Program-made: the position numbers and the translations under genes
The notes under the pieces: generated by a model
Database searches by the model: none
Seen by the model: only the letters and a program-made list of their open reading frames with translations
Told to the model about the DNA's origin: nothing
Origin: Bacillus sp. MYb209
GTDB lineage: Bacteria; Bacillota; Bacilli; Bacillales; Bacillaceae_G
DNA: 64,000 bases
Assembly: GCF_002975175.1 (NCBI RefSeq)
Contig: NZ_PCNZ01000021.1
Location: 1 to 64,000, forward strand
Reading direction: 5' to 3'
Shown: piece after piece, positions 9,723-18,150 of the stretch
Position numbering within the stretch: the stretch's first letter is position 1
Layout: every line of letters begins with the position of its first letter

Positions 9723-10661
9723 TTATCTATTGTTTATTATATCCACATGATATGATTGGTACCATTTCGGAATATAGGATGAAAAATGATTATGTTCTTC
9801 TAAAATTCTGTTTAATCTCTCTTTCATATTCTCTACTAAATGTGGTGTAGTTCGGTTTGTCCATACGATATCCGCTGGGAATGTCATCGCTGCATATAAT
9901 GAATACAGTTTCCAAAAATGGGGTGACAGTTCACCTCCGCAATAACCGTGAACTTGACCAACCGCAAATGGTTTGCTTATTCTTGTAGTAAAAATCGCTA
10001 CGTTATAAAAATCATGTATTGGATCGCCAAAATCATATCCACCAAAATCAATAACGATAAACTCCTTATTATGAATCATACTATTCGCTGGATGGAAGTC
10101 ATCATGTAAAAATGTGATAGGACGATTTTTTAATAAGTCTTTATGATTCTCTACAAAGGTTAATACTGGCTTCATATCTAGAAAGTCTACCTCTAAGTCT
10201 GCTAATGCTTTCAAGTATCTCTCGTACTTGTTCCACCGAAACGTTTCCCACGAAGCAATGACATTCTCTTTTTCTATTGCATGAATTCTCTTTAAAACTT
10301 CTCCCGCTCTTTTCCCCGCAGCATACTGCTCTTTCACCGATAACTTGCCTAAACTCTCTTCTCCATTTACTCCGTCAATCCATTCAAATATTTGAACGCA
10401 TTTATTTAATTCTTCAAGTCTTATGAAATGAGTTAACTTCGGCGTTGGAATATGTAATAACTCTATTTGTTTCATATACGTATATTCTTCTTGTTTTCGT
10501 TCAAAGTTAACAGCATCACATACTTTTATAAAATACGTTACTCGGTTTTCTAATTCCATTTTATATTTCTCTTCATGTGAAAACCCTTTTGAAATAGCTG
10601 TACATTTTACAATACGAGGCCACCCTAGTTTTCTCTCTATCTCTCTGAACATTTCTTCCAC
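9723..10661 (-). CDS. Aminoglycoside phosphotransferase (APH) family kinase
   Basis: The product is 312 aa with the APH/choline-kinase-like fold. The catalytic loop is FLHDDFHPANSM and the metal-binding motif is VIDFGGYDFGDPIHDF. The true substrate may be a small alcohol or antibiotic; resistance should not be assumed, as B. cereus carries many such kinases. The frame opens with GTG at 10670, but the GTG at 10661 has a GAGGTG site at proper spacing, so I use it. It begins a few bases after the VOC gene ends, indicating an operon VOC, kinase, phosphoesterase. Confidence 0.85.
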   Translation of the reverse strand: MEEMFREIERKLGWPRIVKCTAISKGFSHEEKYKMELENRVTYFIKVCDAVNFERKQEEYTYMKQIELLHIPTPKLTHFIRLEELNKCVQIFEWIDGVNGEESLGKLSVKEQYAAGKRAGEVLKRIHAIEKENVIASWETFRWNKYERYLKALADLEVDFLDMKPVLTFVENHKDLLKNRPITFLHDDFHPANSMIHNKEFIVIDFGGYDFGDPIHDFYNVAIFTTRISKPFAVGQVHGYCGGELSPHFWKLYSLYAAMTFPADIVWTNRTTPHLVENMKERLNRILEEHNHFSSYIPKWYQSYHVDIINNR

Positions 10662-10672
10662 AAAGTTCACCT

Positions 10673-11473
10673 CTATTCATATACGTACAAACTACCTAAT
10701 ACTTCACGCTCTCGTTTATTTCCACCTTTAAACTCCACCGCAAACGGATATTCCCCGTACTGCATTATACGTTCTTTTACTAGACCTTCCCCAATCGGTT
10801 CACAAAATTGTACGCTAATATTTCCAAACGATACACTTTGACATTCAGCATTCCACTTTACATTTTTTGTGGCCAAGCTTACTGTTAGTCCCATTACTTC
10901 TTTCCATTTCCGCACTGTTTCTCGAACATTTTTCACCGCATAATGAATCGTTTCAATTTGTTGTACTTTGTTTTTATGTTCCGTAATCGTCCCTATTTCA
11001 CGTAAATCGTTTCTTCTTTCTTCATCCGTTTCATTCCACTGTATAAAGAATGGTAATCTCGGTCCGTTCTCTTCTTGCTTTACAAATAACATTTTCCATT
11101 CTAAAAGGCGGCCATCTTTTCTCATCCGTTTCCCTTTAAATGGTCCTATCGTTTGTAAGCCATGTTTGCTTAATTTATCTGCTAGTTCTTCAATTTCATT
11201 TGTTCGAATTGCGATTTGTAGCATTCCTTCTCCATTTTGTAATTTCACCACTGTTTCTTGTACTAATGGATTTTCTGCTTCCTTCGCTTTTTCTTCATGC
11301 TGAACAGCTAAAAATTCTATATATGATAAATCAAAATAACATAAACTATTCCAAGTACCCCAGTTTGTATGCTGTCCGCCTAACGCAGTATGAAAACCTA
11401 GTACCTGCATTTGTTTTGCCGCTTCCTCCGGTGTACAATGAACTGCGTGAACGAGATGATCAAATGCTAACAT
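10673..11473 (-). CDS. VOC (glyoxalase-like) family protein
   Basis: The product is 266 aa. It opens with FDHLVHAVHCTPEEAAKQMQ and has a second half with IETIHYAVKNVRETVRKWKE, two repeats of the vicinal-oxygen-chelate fold. The LVHAV opening is typical of the glyoxalase-like subgroup. The substrate is unknown. The frame is open to 11497, but the ATG at 11473 has AGGGGAG seven bases before it. It is the first gene of the three-gene minus-strand run. Confidence 0.8.
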   Translation of the reverse strand: MLAFDHLVHAVHCTPEEAAKQMQVLGFHTALGGQHTNWGTWNSLCYFDLSYIEFLAVQHEEKAKEAENPLVQETVVKLQNGEGMLQIAIRTNEIEELADKLSKHGLQTIGPFKGKRMRKDGRLLEWKMLFVKQEENGPRLPFFIQWNETDEERRNDLREIGTITEHKNKVQQIETIHYAVKNVRETVRKWKEVMGLTVSLATKNVKWNAECQSVSFGNISVQFCEPIGEGLVKERIMQYGEYPFAVEFKGGNKREREVLGSLYVYE

Positions 11474-11554
11474 ATTCTTTCTCCCCTTTCTCTCCATCCT
11501 TTCATTGTATATTTTATTTTTCTTTCATTCAATTCAAAAAACTTTAAAACCTAG

Positions 11555-11584
11555 TTGATTTATACGATTAATATGTATTATAAT
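11555..11584 (+). promoter_or_regulatory. Sigma-A type promoter of the TauE/SafE gene
   Basis: TTGATT at 11555-11560 and TATAAT at 11579-11584, 18 bp apart. Transcription would start near 11591, giving a leader of about 90 nt that contains a terminator-like hairpin. Confidence 0.55.
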
Positions 11585-11618
11585 GAAACAAATTTAATTA
11601 TTGCTGATTGGAAAAACC

Positions 11619-11655
11619 AAAGGCACTTTTCTCACACGGGAAAAGTGCCTTTTTC
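11619..11655 (+). terminator. Leader hairpin with T-run ahead of the TauE/SafE gene
   Basis: A 13-bp perfect stem (AAAGGCACTTTTC with GAAAAGTGCCTTT), a 7-base loop and a T-run lie between the promoter and the ribosome site at 11669-11674. No gene on the plus strand precedes it, so it can only act within the leader as an attenuator or by ending a very short RNA. Confidence 0.6.
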
Positions 11656-11680
11656 ATTTATTATTACAGGGGGATTATTT

Positions 11681-12583
11681 ATGCAGAAATTAATTATCTT
11701 TTCTATTATCGGATTTTTCGCTCAATTGATTGATGGAGCGCTTGGAATGGCGTATGGGGTAACGTCTTCCTCTTTATTATTAATGTTTGGTATTGCACCA
11801 GCTGTTGCTTCTGCATCGGTTCATTTAGCTGAAGTAGTCACTACTGCCGCTTCCGGTGCATCTCATATACGATTCGGAAACGTTGATAAATATACAGTTT
11901 CTAGACTTACATTGCCAGGAGCGATTGGCGCTTTTGTCGGAGCATGTTTTTTAAGTAATTTACCGGGCGATATTATTAAACCGTACATTTCCTTATTTTT
12001 ATTTACTTTAGGGGTTTATATTTTATTACGATTCATCATTCAAAAACAAATTGTTGCTTCAAATAAGCGTATGTCTGCTAAACAACTTGTGCCACTTGGC
12101 TTGTTCGCAGGATTTGTTGATTCAACTGGCGGTGGTGGCTGGGGACCTATTACGACACCTGTTCTTCTTGCAAAAGGGAATGATGCTAGAAAAGTTATTG
12201 GATCTGTAGATACGAGCGAATTTCCTGTTTCACTCGCTGCAACAATCGGCTTTTTCATCTCACTTGGTTGGGAACAAATAAGCTGGGTTTGGGTATTTGC
12301 CCTAATGCTCGGTGGTATTGTTGCCGCACCAATCGCGGCATGGTTAGTACGCATCGTTCCTTCGCATTTACTCGGCGTACTCGTTGGCGGACTTATTATT
12401 TTTACGAATATACGTACATTGCTTACATCATTTAAAGTTGATCCAACTATTATTACACTTTCTTATGTTGCAGTTGGTCTTGTCGTTATTATTTCTATTT
12501 TTATTTCTGTCCGTAACCATTCAAAGTATTCGAAACAAGCGACGAGTAGCTATCCAACAGATCAAAAACAAATGCTACCATAA
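11681..12583 (+). CDS. TauE/SafE family membrane exporter
   Basis: The product is 300 aa, a polytopic membrane protein with about eight segments. FFAQLIDGALGMAYGVTSSS opens the first repeat and GLFAGFVDSTGGGGWGPITT the second, the usual duplicated motifs of the family. Members move sulfite, sulfoacetate or similar organosulfur anions; here the substrate is unknown. The start is ATG at 11681 with a CAGGGGG site. An in-frame start at 11555 would lie inside the promoter and hairpin, so I reject it. Monocistronic. Confidence 0.85.
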   Translation: MQKLIIFSIIGFFAQLIDGALGMAYGVTSSSLLLMFGIAPAVASASVHLAEVVTTAASGASHIRFGNVDKYTVSRLTLPGAIGAFVGACFLSNLPGDIIKPYISLFLFTLGVYILLRFIIQKQIVASNKRMSAKQLVPLGLFAGFVDSTGGGGWGPITTPVLLAKGNDARKVIGSVDTSEFPVSLAATIGFFISLGWEQISWVWVFALMLGGIVAAPIAAWLVRIVPSHLLGVLVGGLIIFTNIRTLLTSFKVDPTIITLSYVAVGLVVIISIFISVRNHSKYSKQATSSYPTDQKQMLP

Positions 12584-12591
12584 TTACGCAA

Positions 12592-12626
12592 AATACCGCC
12601 CGATTTGCTTCGAGCGGTATTCTTTA
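12592..12626. terminator. Terminator between convergent genes
   Basis: AATACCGC pairs with GCGGTATT across the loop, with T-rich sequence after it. It serves the exporter gene and probably the GNAT gene, whose stop codon overlaps it. Confidence 0.55.
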
Positions 12627-13073
12627 TTTTTCAATCTTCCAATTGATCATCGTTTCTGTATTATTTACTCTTTTCATATGTAATTTCTCTAATACACGAA
12701 TAGAGCTATAATTATCAAGGAGTGTCTCCGCTATAATCGTTTCCACTTCTCCTGTTTGAAAAGCCCATTTCATTAATTCACTAACTGCTTCTGTTGCATA
12801 ACCTTCATTCCAATATTTCTCAATAAATCCGTAACCAATTTCTACTGTATGTTGCTCGTTCGGTTTCCCTTTAAATCCTATATCACCTAGAACAACATCA
12901 TCCTCTTTCCGAATAACATACCACGCGCCCCACGGTAATACAGCCGCATCTTGTTTCAAATTTTCTATATGCCCTAAAATATGCGGGCCACTATTGTATC
13001 CTTGATTATTCGTAATTTGAACCCATTCTTCCGTACACGGGATAATATGTAATCTTTCCGTTTCTAATTTCAT
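12624..13073 (-). CDS. GNAT family N-acetyltransferase
   Basis: The product is 149 aa. MKLETERLHIIPCTEE opens like RimJ/RimL-type acetyltransferases. The acetyl-CoA-binding region reads VEIGYGFIEKYWNEGYATEA, and the C-terminal strand is RVLEKLHMKRV. The acceptor is unknown. Complete in length for the family. The start is ATG at 13073 behind a GGGGA-type site. It is transcribed alone; the next 380 bp upstream carry no gene and include the promoter of the opposite lysine-permease transcript. Confidence 0.85.
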   Translation of the reverse strand: MKLETERLHIIPCTEEWVQITNNQGYNSGPHILGHIENLKQDAAVLPWGAWYVIRKEDDVVLGDIGFKGKPNEQHTVEIGYGFIEKYWNEGYATEAVSELMKWAFQTGEVETIIAETLLDNYSSIRVLEKLHMKRVNNTETMINWKIEK

Positions 13074-13385
13074 AACGATGTCCCCTTTTCAATTAAACAA
13101 TACTACAATTTTACTATAAATATATAGAATATTCATTCTTTTTTACGTAAACATATGTTTATTCTTTGAAACAAAATAAAAAACTAATCCCTTTTGATAT
13201 TTATGTCGAATTATATTTTCTGAATTTTCTTTTAATTTTAAAGGGTTTTTCAATATTTTTTGCGAAACATTTGTATAACAATTTCTTTCTTTATTTATTG
13301 TTACATAACAGCAGGTTCGGGTGGAGCTTTGCGAGCGTTTCCTATACAATAACCGATATTTTTTGACTTTTCCTAACAAAATCCC

Positions 13386-13414
13386 TTGCAATATTTTCAG
13401 AAACTCATTACAAT
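13386..13414 (+). promoter_or_regulatory. Promoter of the lysine riboswitch transcript
   Basis: TTGCAA at 13386-13391 and TACAAT at 13409-13414 with a 17-bp spacer. The start point would fall about 35 bp before the riboswitch aptamer. Confidence 0.6.
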
Positions 13415-13454
13415 TGCCATATATTAAAAATCATAGCAATGAATAAATCCTCAT

Positions 13455-13675
13455 CAATCCGATGAGGTAGAGGTTGCAACTTTTAAGAGTAGAACGGCCG
13501 AGACACAGAGAATGTCACCCGACTCCGTTTAAAAGGAAAAGTTGCCGAAGTTTATATTTCTTCTCTGGAAATATTGGCTGGGGCTGTCTCCGAAAGGAAC
13601 AGAACTGTCACGTTTACAAAATACCGAGTAAACGTGGTGTGCTATCTTAACGGAAGGGTATGATGGGGTGGTTAT
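13455..13675 (+). ncRNA. Lysine riboswitch (L-box)
   Basis: The conserved core is present: GAGGTAGAGGTTGC, then AAGAGTA, AAAGTTGCCGAAG, GGCTGGGGCTGTC, ACTGTCACG and GTGTGCTATC, in the order of the L-box class. It is followed by an intrinsic terminator and an amino-acid permease gene. Lysine binding should favour the terminator and lower permease expression. Exact ends of the P1 helix are not certain. Confidence 0.92.
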
Positions 13676-13684
13676 TTGTGAAAC

Positions 13685-13713
13685 GTTCCGCCTAATTCTT
13701 TTGGCGGTTTTTT
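13685..13713 (+). terminator. Riboswitch-controlled terminator
   Basis: CCGCC pairs with GGCGG over a 10-base loop, followed by six Ts. It lies between the L-box aptamer and the permease ribosome site, so it is the expected expression platform. Confidence 0.85.
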
Positions 13714-13764
13714 GTATTTTTCTCCCCCGCTCCTTCCTATCTTACAAGAAAAGGAGTGTTGAAC

Positions 13765-15231
13765 ATGAATAGCGCAACGAATCAAGCTACCTCTAAAACG
13801 CAAACTACACAAGGACAAGGTGAATTAAAACGCGGATTAAAATCTCGTCACCTTACGATGATTTCTCTCGGTGGTACAATCGGTACCGGACTATTTCTTG
13901 CCAGCGGTGGTGTTATCCATTCGGCTGGTCCTGGCGGTGCACTAGTCGCATACGCTGCAATTGGAATTATGGTTTATTTCTTAATGACAAGCTTAGCAGA
14001 ACTCGCAGCTTACATGCCTGTTACTGGATCTTTTAGCACTTATGCAACAAAATTTGTTGATCCATCACTTGGCTTTGCACTTGGATGGAACTATTGGTAT
14101 AACTGGGCGATTACGATCGCTGCTGAACTAGCGGCCGTAACATTAATTATGAAATTTTGGTTCCCAGATACACCTTCTCTTATTTGGAGTGGACTTTGTT
14201 TAGCTATTATTTTTCTCTTAAACTATTTATCTGTTAAAGGTTTTGGTGAATCTGAATATTGGTTCGCACTTATTAAAGTAGTTACTATTATTATCTTTTT
14301 AATTGTCGGTTTTATGATGATTTTTGGAATTATGGGCGGCGAATCTGTCGGCTTTAAAAACTTCACTGTTGCAGATGCACCATTTAACGGTGGAATCATG
14401 GCAATTATCGGTGTATTTATGGCTGCTGGTTTCTCATTCCAAGGAACTGAATTATTAGGAGTGGCTGCTGGTGAAACTGCTGATCCAGAACGCAATATTC
14501 CGAAAGCAATTCGTTCTATCTTTTGGCGCATTATATTATTCTATATTTTAGCAATTCTTGTTATCGGTTTATTAATTCCTTATACGACTGATAGCCTTGC
14601 AGCAAGTGATGTTACAGTAAGTCCATTTACACTTGTATTTGAAAAAGCGGGCGTTGCCTTCGCTGCTTCTGTTATGAACGCTGTTATTTTAACTGCAGTT
14701 TTATCTGCTGGTAACTCTGGCATGTATGCATCAACTCGTATGCTTTGGGATTTAGCTCGCCAAGGAAAAGCACCAAAGTTCTTAGGCAAATTAGATAGCC
14801 GCGGTGTACCTGTTAACGCATTAATCGCAACATCAGTAGTTGGTAGTGTCGCTTTCATCGCTTCTTTATACGGTGACGGTGTTGTATACATTTGGTTATT
14901 AAATGCTTCTGGGATGTCAGGATTTATTGCTTGGGTAGGAATTGCTGTTAGTCATTACCGTTTCCGAAAAGCTTATGTTGCACAAGGGAAAGATTTAAAA
15001 GATTTACCGTATAGAGCAAAATGGTTCCCGTTCGGTCCAATCTTTGCATTTACACTTTGTGTTATCGTTATTTTAGGTCAAAACTACGGAGCATTTACGG
15101 GAGCATCTATCGATTGGAACGGTGTGCTCGTTTCTTACATCGGTTTACCACTCTTCTTAGTACTATGGTTAGGTTATAAATTTACTAAGAAAACGAAAGT
15201 CATTCCACTTGATAAATGTGAACTGAAATAA
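13765..15231 (+). CDS. lysP: Lysine-specific amino acid permease
   Basis: The product is 488 aa, an APC-superfamily transporter with about 12 membrane segments. MISLGGTIGTGLFLASGGVI is the first helix motif and GFSFQGTELLGVAAGETADP the conserved middle one; both are typical of the LysP/AAT group of proton-driven permeases. Lysine specificity is supported by the L-box directly upstream rather than by sequence alone. The start is ATG at 13765 with AAGGAG eight bases before it; an in-frame GTG at 13756 overlaps that site. A terminator directly after the stop makes it a one-gene transcript. Confidence 0.9.
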   Translation: MNSATNQATSKTQTTQGQGELKRGLKSRHLTMISLGGTIGTGLFLASGGVIHSAGPGGALVAYAAIGIMVYFLMTSLAELAAYMPVTGSFSTYATKFVDPSLGFALGWNYWYNWAITIAAELAAVTLIMKFWFPDTPSLIWSGLCLAIIFLLNYLSVKGFGESEYWFALIKVVTIIIFLIVGFMMIFGIMGGESVGFKNFTVADAPFNGGIMAIIGVFMAAGFSFQGTELLGVAAGETADPERNIPKAIRSIFWRIILFYILAILVIGLLIPYTTDSLAASDVTVSPFTLVFEKAGVAFAASVMNAVILTAVLSAGNSGMYASTRMLWDLARQGKAPKFLGKLDSRGVPVNALIATSVVGSVAFIASLYGDGVVYIWLLNASGMSGFIAWVGIAVSHYRFRKAYVAQGKDLKDLPYRAKWFPFGPIFAFTLCVIVILGQNYGAFTGASIDWNGVLVSYIGLPLFLVLWLGYKFTKKTKVIPLDKCELK

Positions 15232-15233
15232 AG

Positions 15234-15268
15234 TAAAACGAGCAAACAAATTTGTTTGCTCGTTTTTT
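15234..15268 (+). terminator. Terminator of lysP
   Basis: AAACGAGCAAACAAA pairs with TTTGTTTGCTCGTTT, followed by Ts. A near-perfect hairpin directly after the permease stop codon. Confidence 0.85.
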
Positions 15269-15344
15269 ATTGCAATGCTTCTCCCTTCCCTATTTCTCCT
15301 GTTTTTGCAATAATAGAGAAAATATAAATAAAGGTTGGGGTTAC

Positions 15345-15650
15345 ATGAACATTCGTATTACTGATGAAGCAATAGCAGCTATACATAGACTAGAACGTGA
15401 AGACAAAAAGATCATTCGCATTAGAGGAACAATGACAAACTCTTGCAGCATTTTCGTTGATGTTGATTTAATTTGGGATACATATAATGCGGATGATGTT
15501 GTATATGAAGATGAACAGCTTATTGTACAAATGGACTCATTCACGAAAGACTACACTGGTGCTACGGTGAAACTTGATTATAAGACGACTGGTTTTAGCA
15601 TTACGACTCCTAGTGAGACGTTGGTGTATGGATTGTCGATTAAAAAATAA
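15345..15650 (+). CDS. Iron-sulfur cluster biosynthesis (HesB/YqkB-like) protein
   Basis: The product is 101 aa. MNIRITDEAIAAIHRLER opens like the Fe-S_biosyn (HesB/IscA-like) domain and the length fits. Only one cysteine (NSCS, near residue 30) is present, as in the YqkB subgroup, which lacks the C-terminal CxC of A-type carriers; a true cluster-carrier role is therefore doubtful. The start is ATG at 15345; the frame extends upstream to 15252 only through the lysP terminator. Single gene. Confidence 0.75.
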   Translation: MNIRITDEAIAAIHRLEREDKKIIRIRGTMTNSCSIFVDVDLIWDTYNADDVVYEDEQLIVQMDSFTKDYTGATVKLDYKTTGFSITTPSETLVYGLSIKK

Positions 15651-15663
15651 AAATTGTTTTTAA

Positions 15664-15852
15664 CTGACCACTGAGGTGAAAAAATGGGTAGCAAATCACA
15701 TCAATGATATTACGAAAGAAGATAAAGAAATTGTTTTTCATTGGTTGCGAGAATTGCTCAATAATAACCATCCTGTCAATCCATGGATTATGAAACATGG
15801 GTTAAGAACGGTGATAAAAAATGGCTGTTTACCAAAAGATTTTTGTTTTTAA
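15664..15852 (+). pseudogene. Fragment of a DNA alkylation repair (AlkC/HEAT-repeat) gene
   Basis: The open frame reads VKKWVANHINDITKEDKEIV, then NNNHPVNPWIMKHGLRTVIK. Both match the tandem HEAT-like repeats of AlkC-type DNA alkylation repair proteins (typical form VRKSVANHLNDIAKD ... WIVKHALRTLIKKG). No start codon or N-terminal part is present, and only about 60 residues remain of a protein of over 200. It lies between two intact genes with no insertion sequence, so a deletion is likely. Confidence 0.5.
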
Positions 15853-15898
15853 TTATTTGTAAAGAAAGCAACAATCTATATGAAAACAGCTAATAATA

Positions 15899-15938
15899 AA
15901 CACGTTTATACTTCATTTGGAAGTATAAACGTGTTTTC
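15899..15938. terminator. Bidirectional terminator
   Basis: A perfect 16-bp stem (AACACGTTTATACTTC and its complement) with a 5-base loop sits between the alkylation-repair fragment and the convergent DUF2716 gene. Confidence 0.85.
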
Positions 15939-15949
15939 TCTTTAAAACA

Positions 15950-16441
15950 TTAACATTGTCTTAAAATATTTTGAAACATTTCCGGCTTATTTTGTTCAAA
16001 ACTCTCTATTAGTTCTTTTCCAAATATCGTTATACTCTTTTCCCAAGGGTGACCTAAATACCCCCACTTAAAGTCCTTCTGAATAAAGAAATAATAATCT
16101 CCATTTGGAAAAATCGGGATTGTCCACTCATCAAATTCATTTCTATCGAACTTTAAATGTGGATTTACCCAGTAACATTCATGTTGCCAATCAAGTGCCA
16201 TTATATATTCATCCGATACTGTATTCTCTTTAAAAACTAGTAATGCTTTTTCTTCAAGTTCGTCATATACATCTAAATCTACCGACTCTCCGAAGTAATG
16301 AGAAATATCATATGTAACAAAAGGACTTGGCACCTTAAATGATGGAAATGTAGAATCACTTGGCGAAAACTTAAGCTCACTATATATCCTGTCCCATATT
16401 TGGTCGTACTCTTTGTCTGTAAACTCCATCCAATTTTTCAT
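15950..16441 (-). CDS. DUF2716 family protein
   Basis: The product is 163 aa, soluble and rich in aromatic and acidic residues. The middle reads YIMALDWQHECYWVNPHLKF, and FPNGDYYFFIQKDFKWGYLG follows, matching DUF2716, a Bacillus family of unknown function. No catalytic motif is visible. Single gene with a terminator directly downstream. The 196 bp upstream contain only promoter-like sequence and an 8-codon frame that I do not call. Confidence 0.75.
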   Translation of the reverse strand: MKNWMEFTDKEYDQIWDRIYSELKFSPSDSTFPSFKVPSPFVTYDISHYFGESVDLDVYDELEEKALLVFKENTVSDEYIMALDWQHECYWVNPHLKFDRNEFDEWTIPIFPNGDYYFFIQKDFKWGYLGHPWEKSITIFGKELIESFEQNKPEMFQNILRQC

Positions 16442-16637
16442 TAAACAACTGCCTTCCCTTATAATTTCAAAGGATTTTCACTCGATTTTCCCGAATATAT
16501 AAATAACTATTCTCGCAAGGAGCGAATTTGTATGAATCTATTTGAACATGAAACGTAAAACCGCTTCATTTTAATAAGAGGTCCTCCCTTTCTCATTTCT
16601 TACTATATCATTCATTAACAAAATAGGAGGACATAAT

Positions 16638-17414
16638 ATGAAACGTGATCCATTATTTTCGGCACTATTAGATAGTGCAAAGACAAACTTTAGCGGCTGG
16701 GATTTTTCTTTCATTTCAGAAACTGGCCGTATGAATAGCGAGCCTCTATCGTGGTCATATGGTAGTACAGCCTTCCAGCTTATGCAACGTGCAAAATCAA
16801 TGCTAGATATGGGTACTGGCGGCGGAGAGTTTTTATCTATGTTACAACCGTTCCCGTCAACTATTTACGTTACTGAGGGCTATGCTCCGAATGTCCCAAT
16901 TGCACGAAAGAAATTAGAACCTTTAGGAGTTACAGTTGTAGAAGTGACCGATGATACTGCTTTACCATTTCAAGATGGTCAGTTTGATTTAATTGTGAAT
17001 CAACATGAATCATATGCTGCTTCCGAGGTAAAACGAATCCTTTCTCCAAATGGGATATTCCTTACTCAACAAGTCGGTGGTTTTGATTGCGCCCATCTTA
17101 ATGAGCTGTTTGGTGCACCGCTTAATTCAGAATTTGCAAGTTGGTCACTCGAAACAGCATGTAGTGAATTAGAGCAAAATGGATTTACTATTTTAGAAGC
17201 AAAAGAAGAGTTCCCTTTTCAACGTTTTTATGATGTCGGTGCTGTCGTCTATTATTTAAAAGCAATTCCATGGCAAATTCCTGACTTTACTGTTGAAAGC
17301 TATACTGAGGAATTATATCGAATACATGAAATCATCTTGCAAAAAGGATATTTCGATGTAAAGCAGCACCGCTTTATCATTAAAGCAAATTATGTAGAGC
17401 AAAATTTGAATTAG
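16638..17414 (+). CDS. SAM-dependent methyltransferase
   Basis: The product is 258 aa. The SAM-binding motif I reads MLDMGTGGGEFLSML at about residues 55-69, followed by a motif II acidic strand (VTEGYAPN) and motif IV-like QFDLIVNQHES. It is a class I methyltransferase of the Methyltransf_11 type. The acceptor is unknown; B. cereus genomes have many such orphan enzymes. A full AGGAGG site lies seven bases before the ATG. It is followed by its own terminator. Confidence 0.85.
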   Translation: MKRDPLFSALLDSAKTNFSGWDFSFISETGRMNSEPLSWSYGSTAFQLMQRAKSMLDMGTGGGEFLSMLQPFPSTIYVTEGYAPNVPIARKKLEPLGVTVVEVTDDTALPFQDGQFDLIVNQHESYAASEVKRILSPNGIFLTQQVGGFDCAHLNELFGAPLNSEFASWSLETACSELEQNGFTILEAKEEFPFQRFYDVGAVVYYLKAIPWQIPDFTVESYTEELYRIHEIILQKGYFDVKQHRFIIKANYVEQNLN

Positions 17415-17426
17415 CATTCCCTGCAA

Positions 17427-17462
17427 AAAAGCCAAATTCCAATAAAGGATTTGGCTTTTTCT
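17427..17462. terminator. Bidirectional terminator
   Basis: AAAAGCCAAAT pairs with ATTTGGCTTTT and ends in Ts. It separates the convergent methyltransferase and NUDIX genes. Confidence 0.8.
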
Positions 17463-17484
17463 TCGTATTTTAACGTATCTTCTC

Positions 17485-18009
17485 TTATTGAGAAACGAGA
17501 TGTTTTACATATCGTTTTTTCGTATCATCTTCTGTCAGAAGAGCAGTTGTGTATTCAACAATATTACGATTATCATAAATAAATGTATGCTCTAAATTGT
17601 TTTCGTCTTTTAGTAACCTCAGTAAGTATCTTTGTAAATGGCTAATTACACCTCTGTTATCATCATCTAATATCCAATCAATTGACTTCCATTCTAATAT
17701 ACCTTCATCAGTGCTTAATGGCGTATCGATATGTACTTCATCTGGTAAATCAGCAAGAAATACATACATTCCATCACTATCCCGAGGCTCATCCTTTTCT
17801 TTAAAAATGACATTACCCTTATAAGTTACATCATGAAGTTGAATACCCGTTTCCTCAAACGTTTCTCTAATTACTCCTTCATATGGGGTTTCATTATCCT
17901 CCATTTTACCTCCAACGCCATTCCACATTCCCATTGTCGGCTTTTTGTTTCTATTTAACAGAAGTATTTTATCCCCTTTTCTAATGAAGCATATTGTGTA
18001 CTTATACAT
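17485..18009 (-). CDS. NUDIX hydrolase (MutT-like, 8-oxo-dGTP type)
   Basis: The product is 174 aa. The NUDIX box starts at about residue 33 with GVGGKMEDNETPYEGVIRE and continues TFEETGI, with all glutamates required for metal binding present. The preceding WNGVGG segment is shared with 8-oxo-dGTP diphosphatases, so nucleotide-pool cleaning is plausible but not proven. Start ATG at 18009 behind a GGA-rich site. Single gene. Confidence 0.85.
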   Translation of the reverse strand: MYKYTICFIRKGDKILLLNRNKKPTMGMWNGVGGKMEDNETPYEGVIRETFEETGIQLHDVTYKGNVIFKEKDEPRDSDGMYVFLADLPDEVHIDTPLSTDEGILEWKSIDWILDDDNRGVISHLQRYLLRLLKDENNLEHTFIYDNRNIVEYTTALLTEDDTKKRYVKHLVSQ

Positions 18010-18150
18010 ATCATCATATCCTTTCTATTTCCTAACCGTTAACTTAATATAAAAGCGTTAATTATTATCCTCTTTATAGGAGCACCTGCGGATTAAAGGT
18101 CCATCTAATTCATTGATTGTTTCTGAGGAAAATAAAATAAAAATACTAAA

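Noticed and set aside
11555-11680. N-terminal extension of the TauE/SafE gene
   Set aside because: It would translate the promoter and the leader hairpin; the ATG at 11681 has a good ribosome site.
13143-13391. Frames on both strands in the gap before the lysine riboswitch
   Set aside because: AT-rich, no ribosome site, mutually overlapping; this is promoter region.
16531-16557. Eight-codon frame MNLFEHET with an AAGGAG site
   Set aside because: Too short to support as a gene and not followed by a recognisable partner; probably chance or the start of a lost gene.
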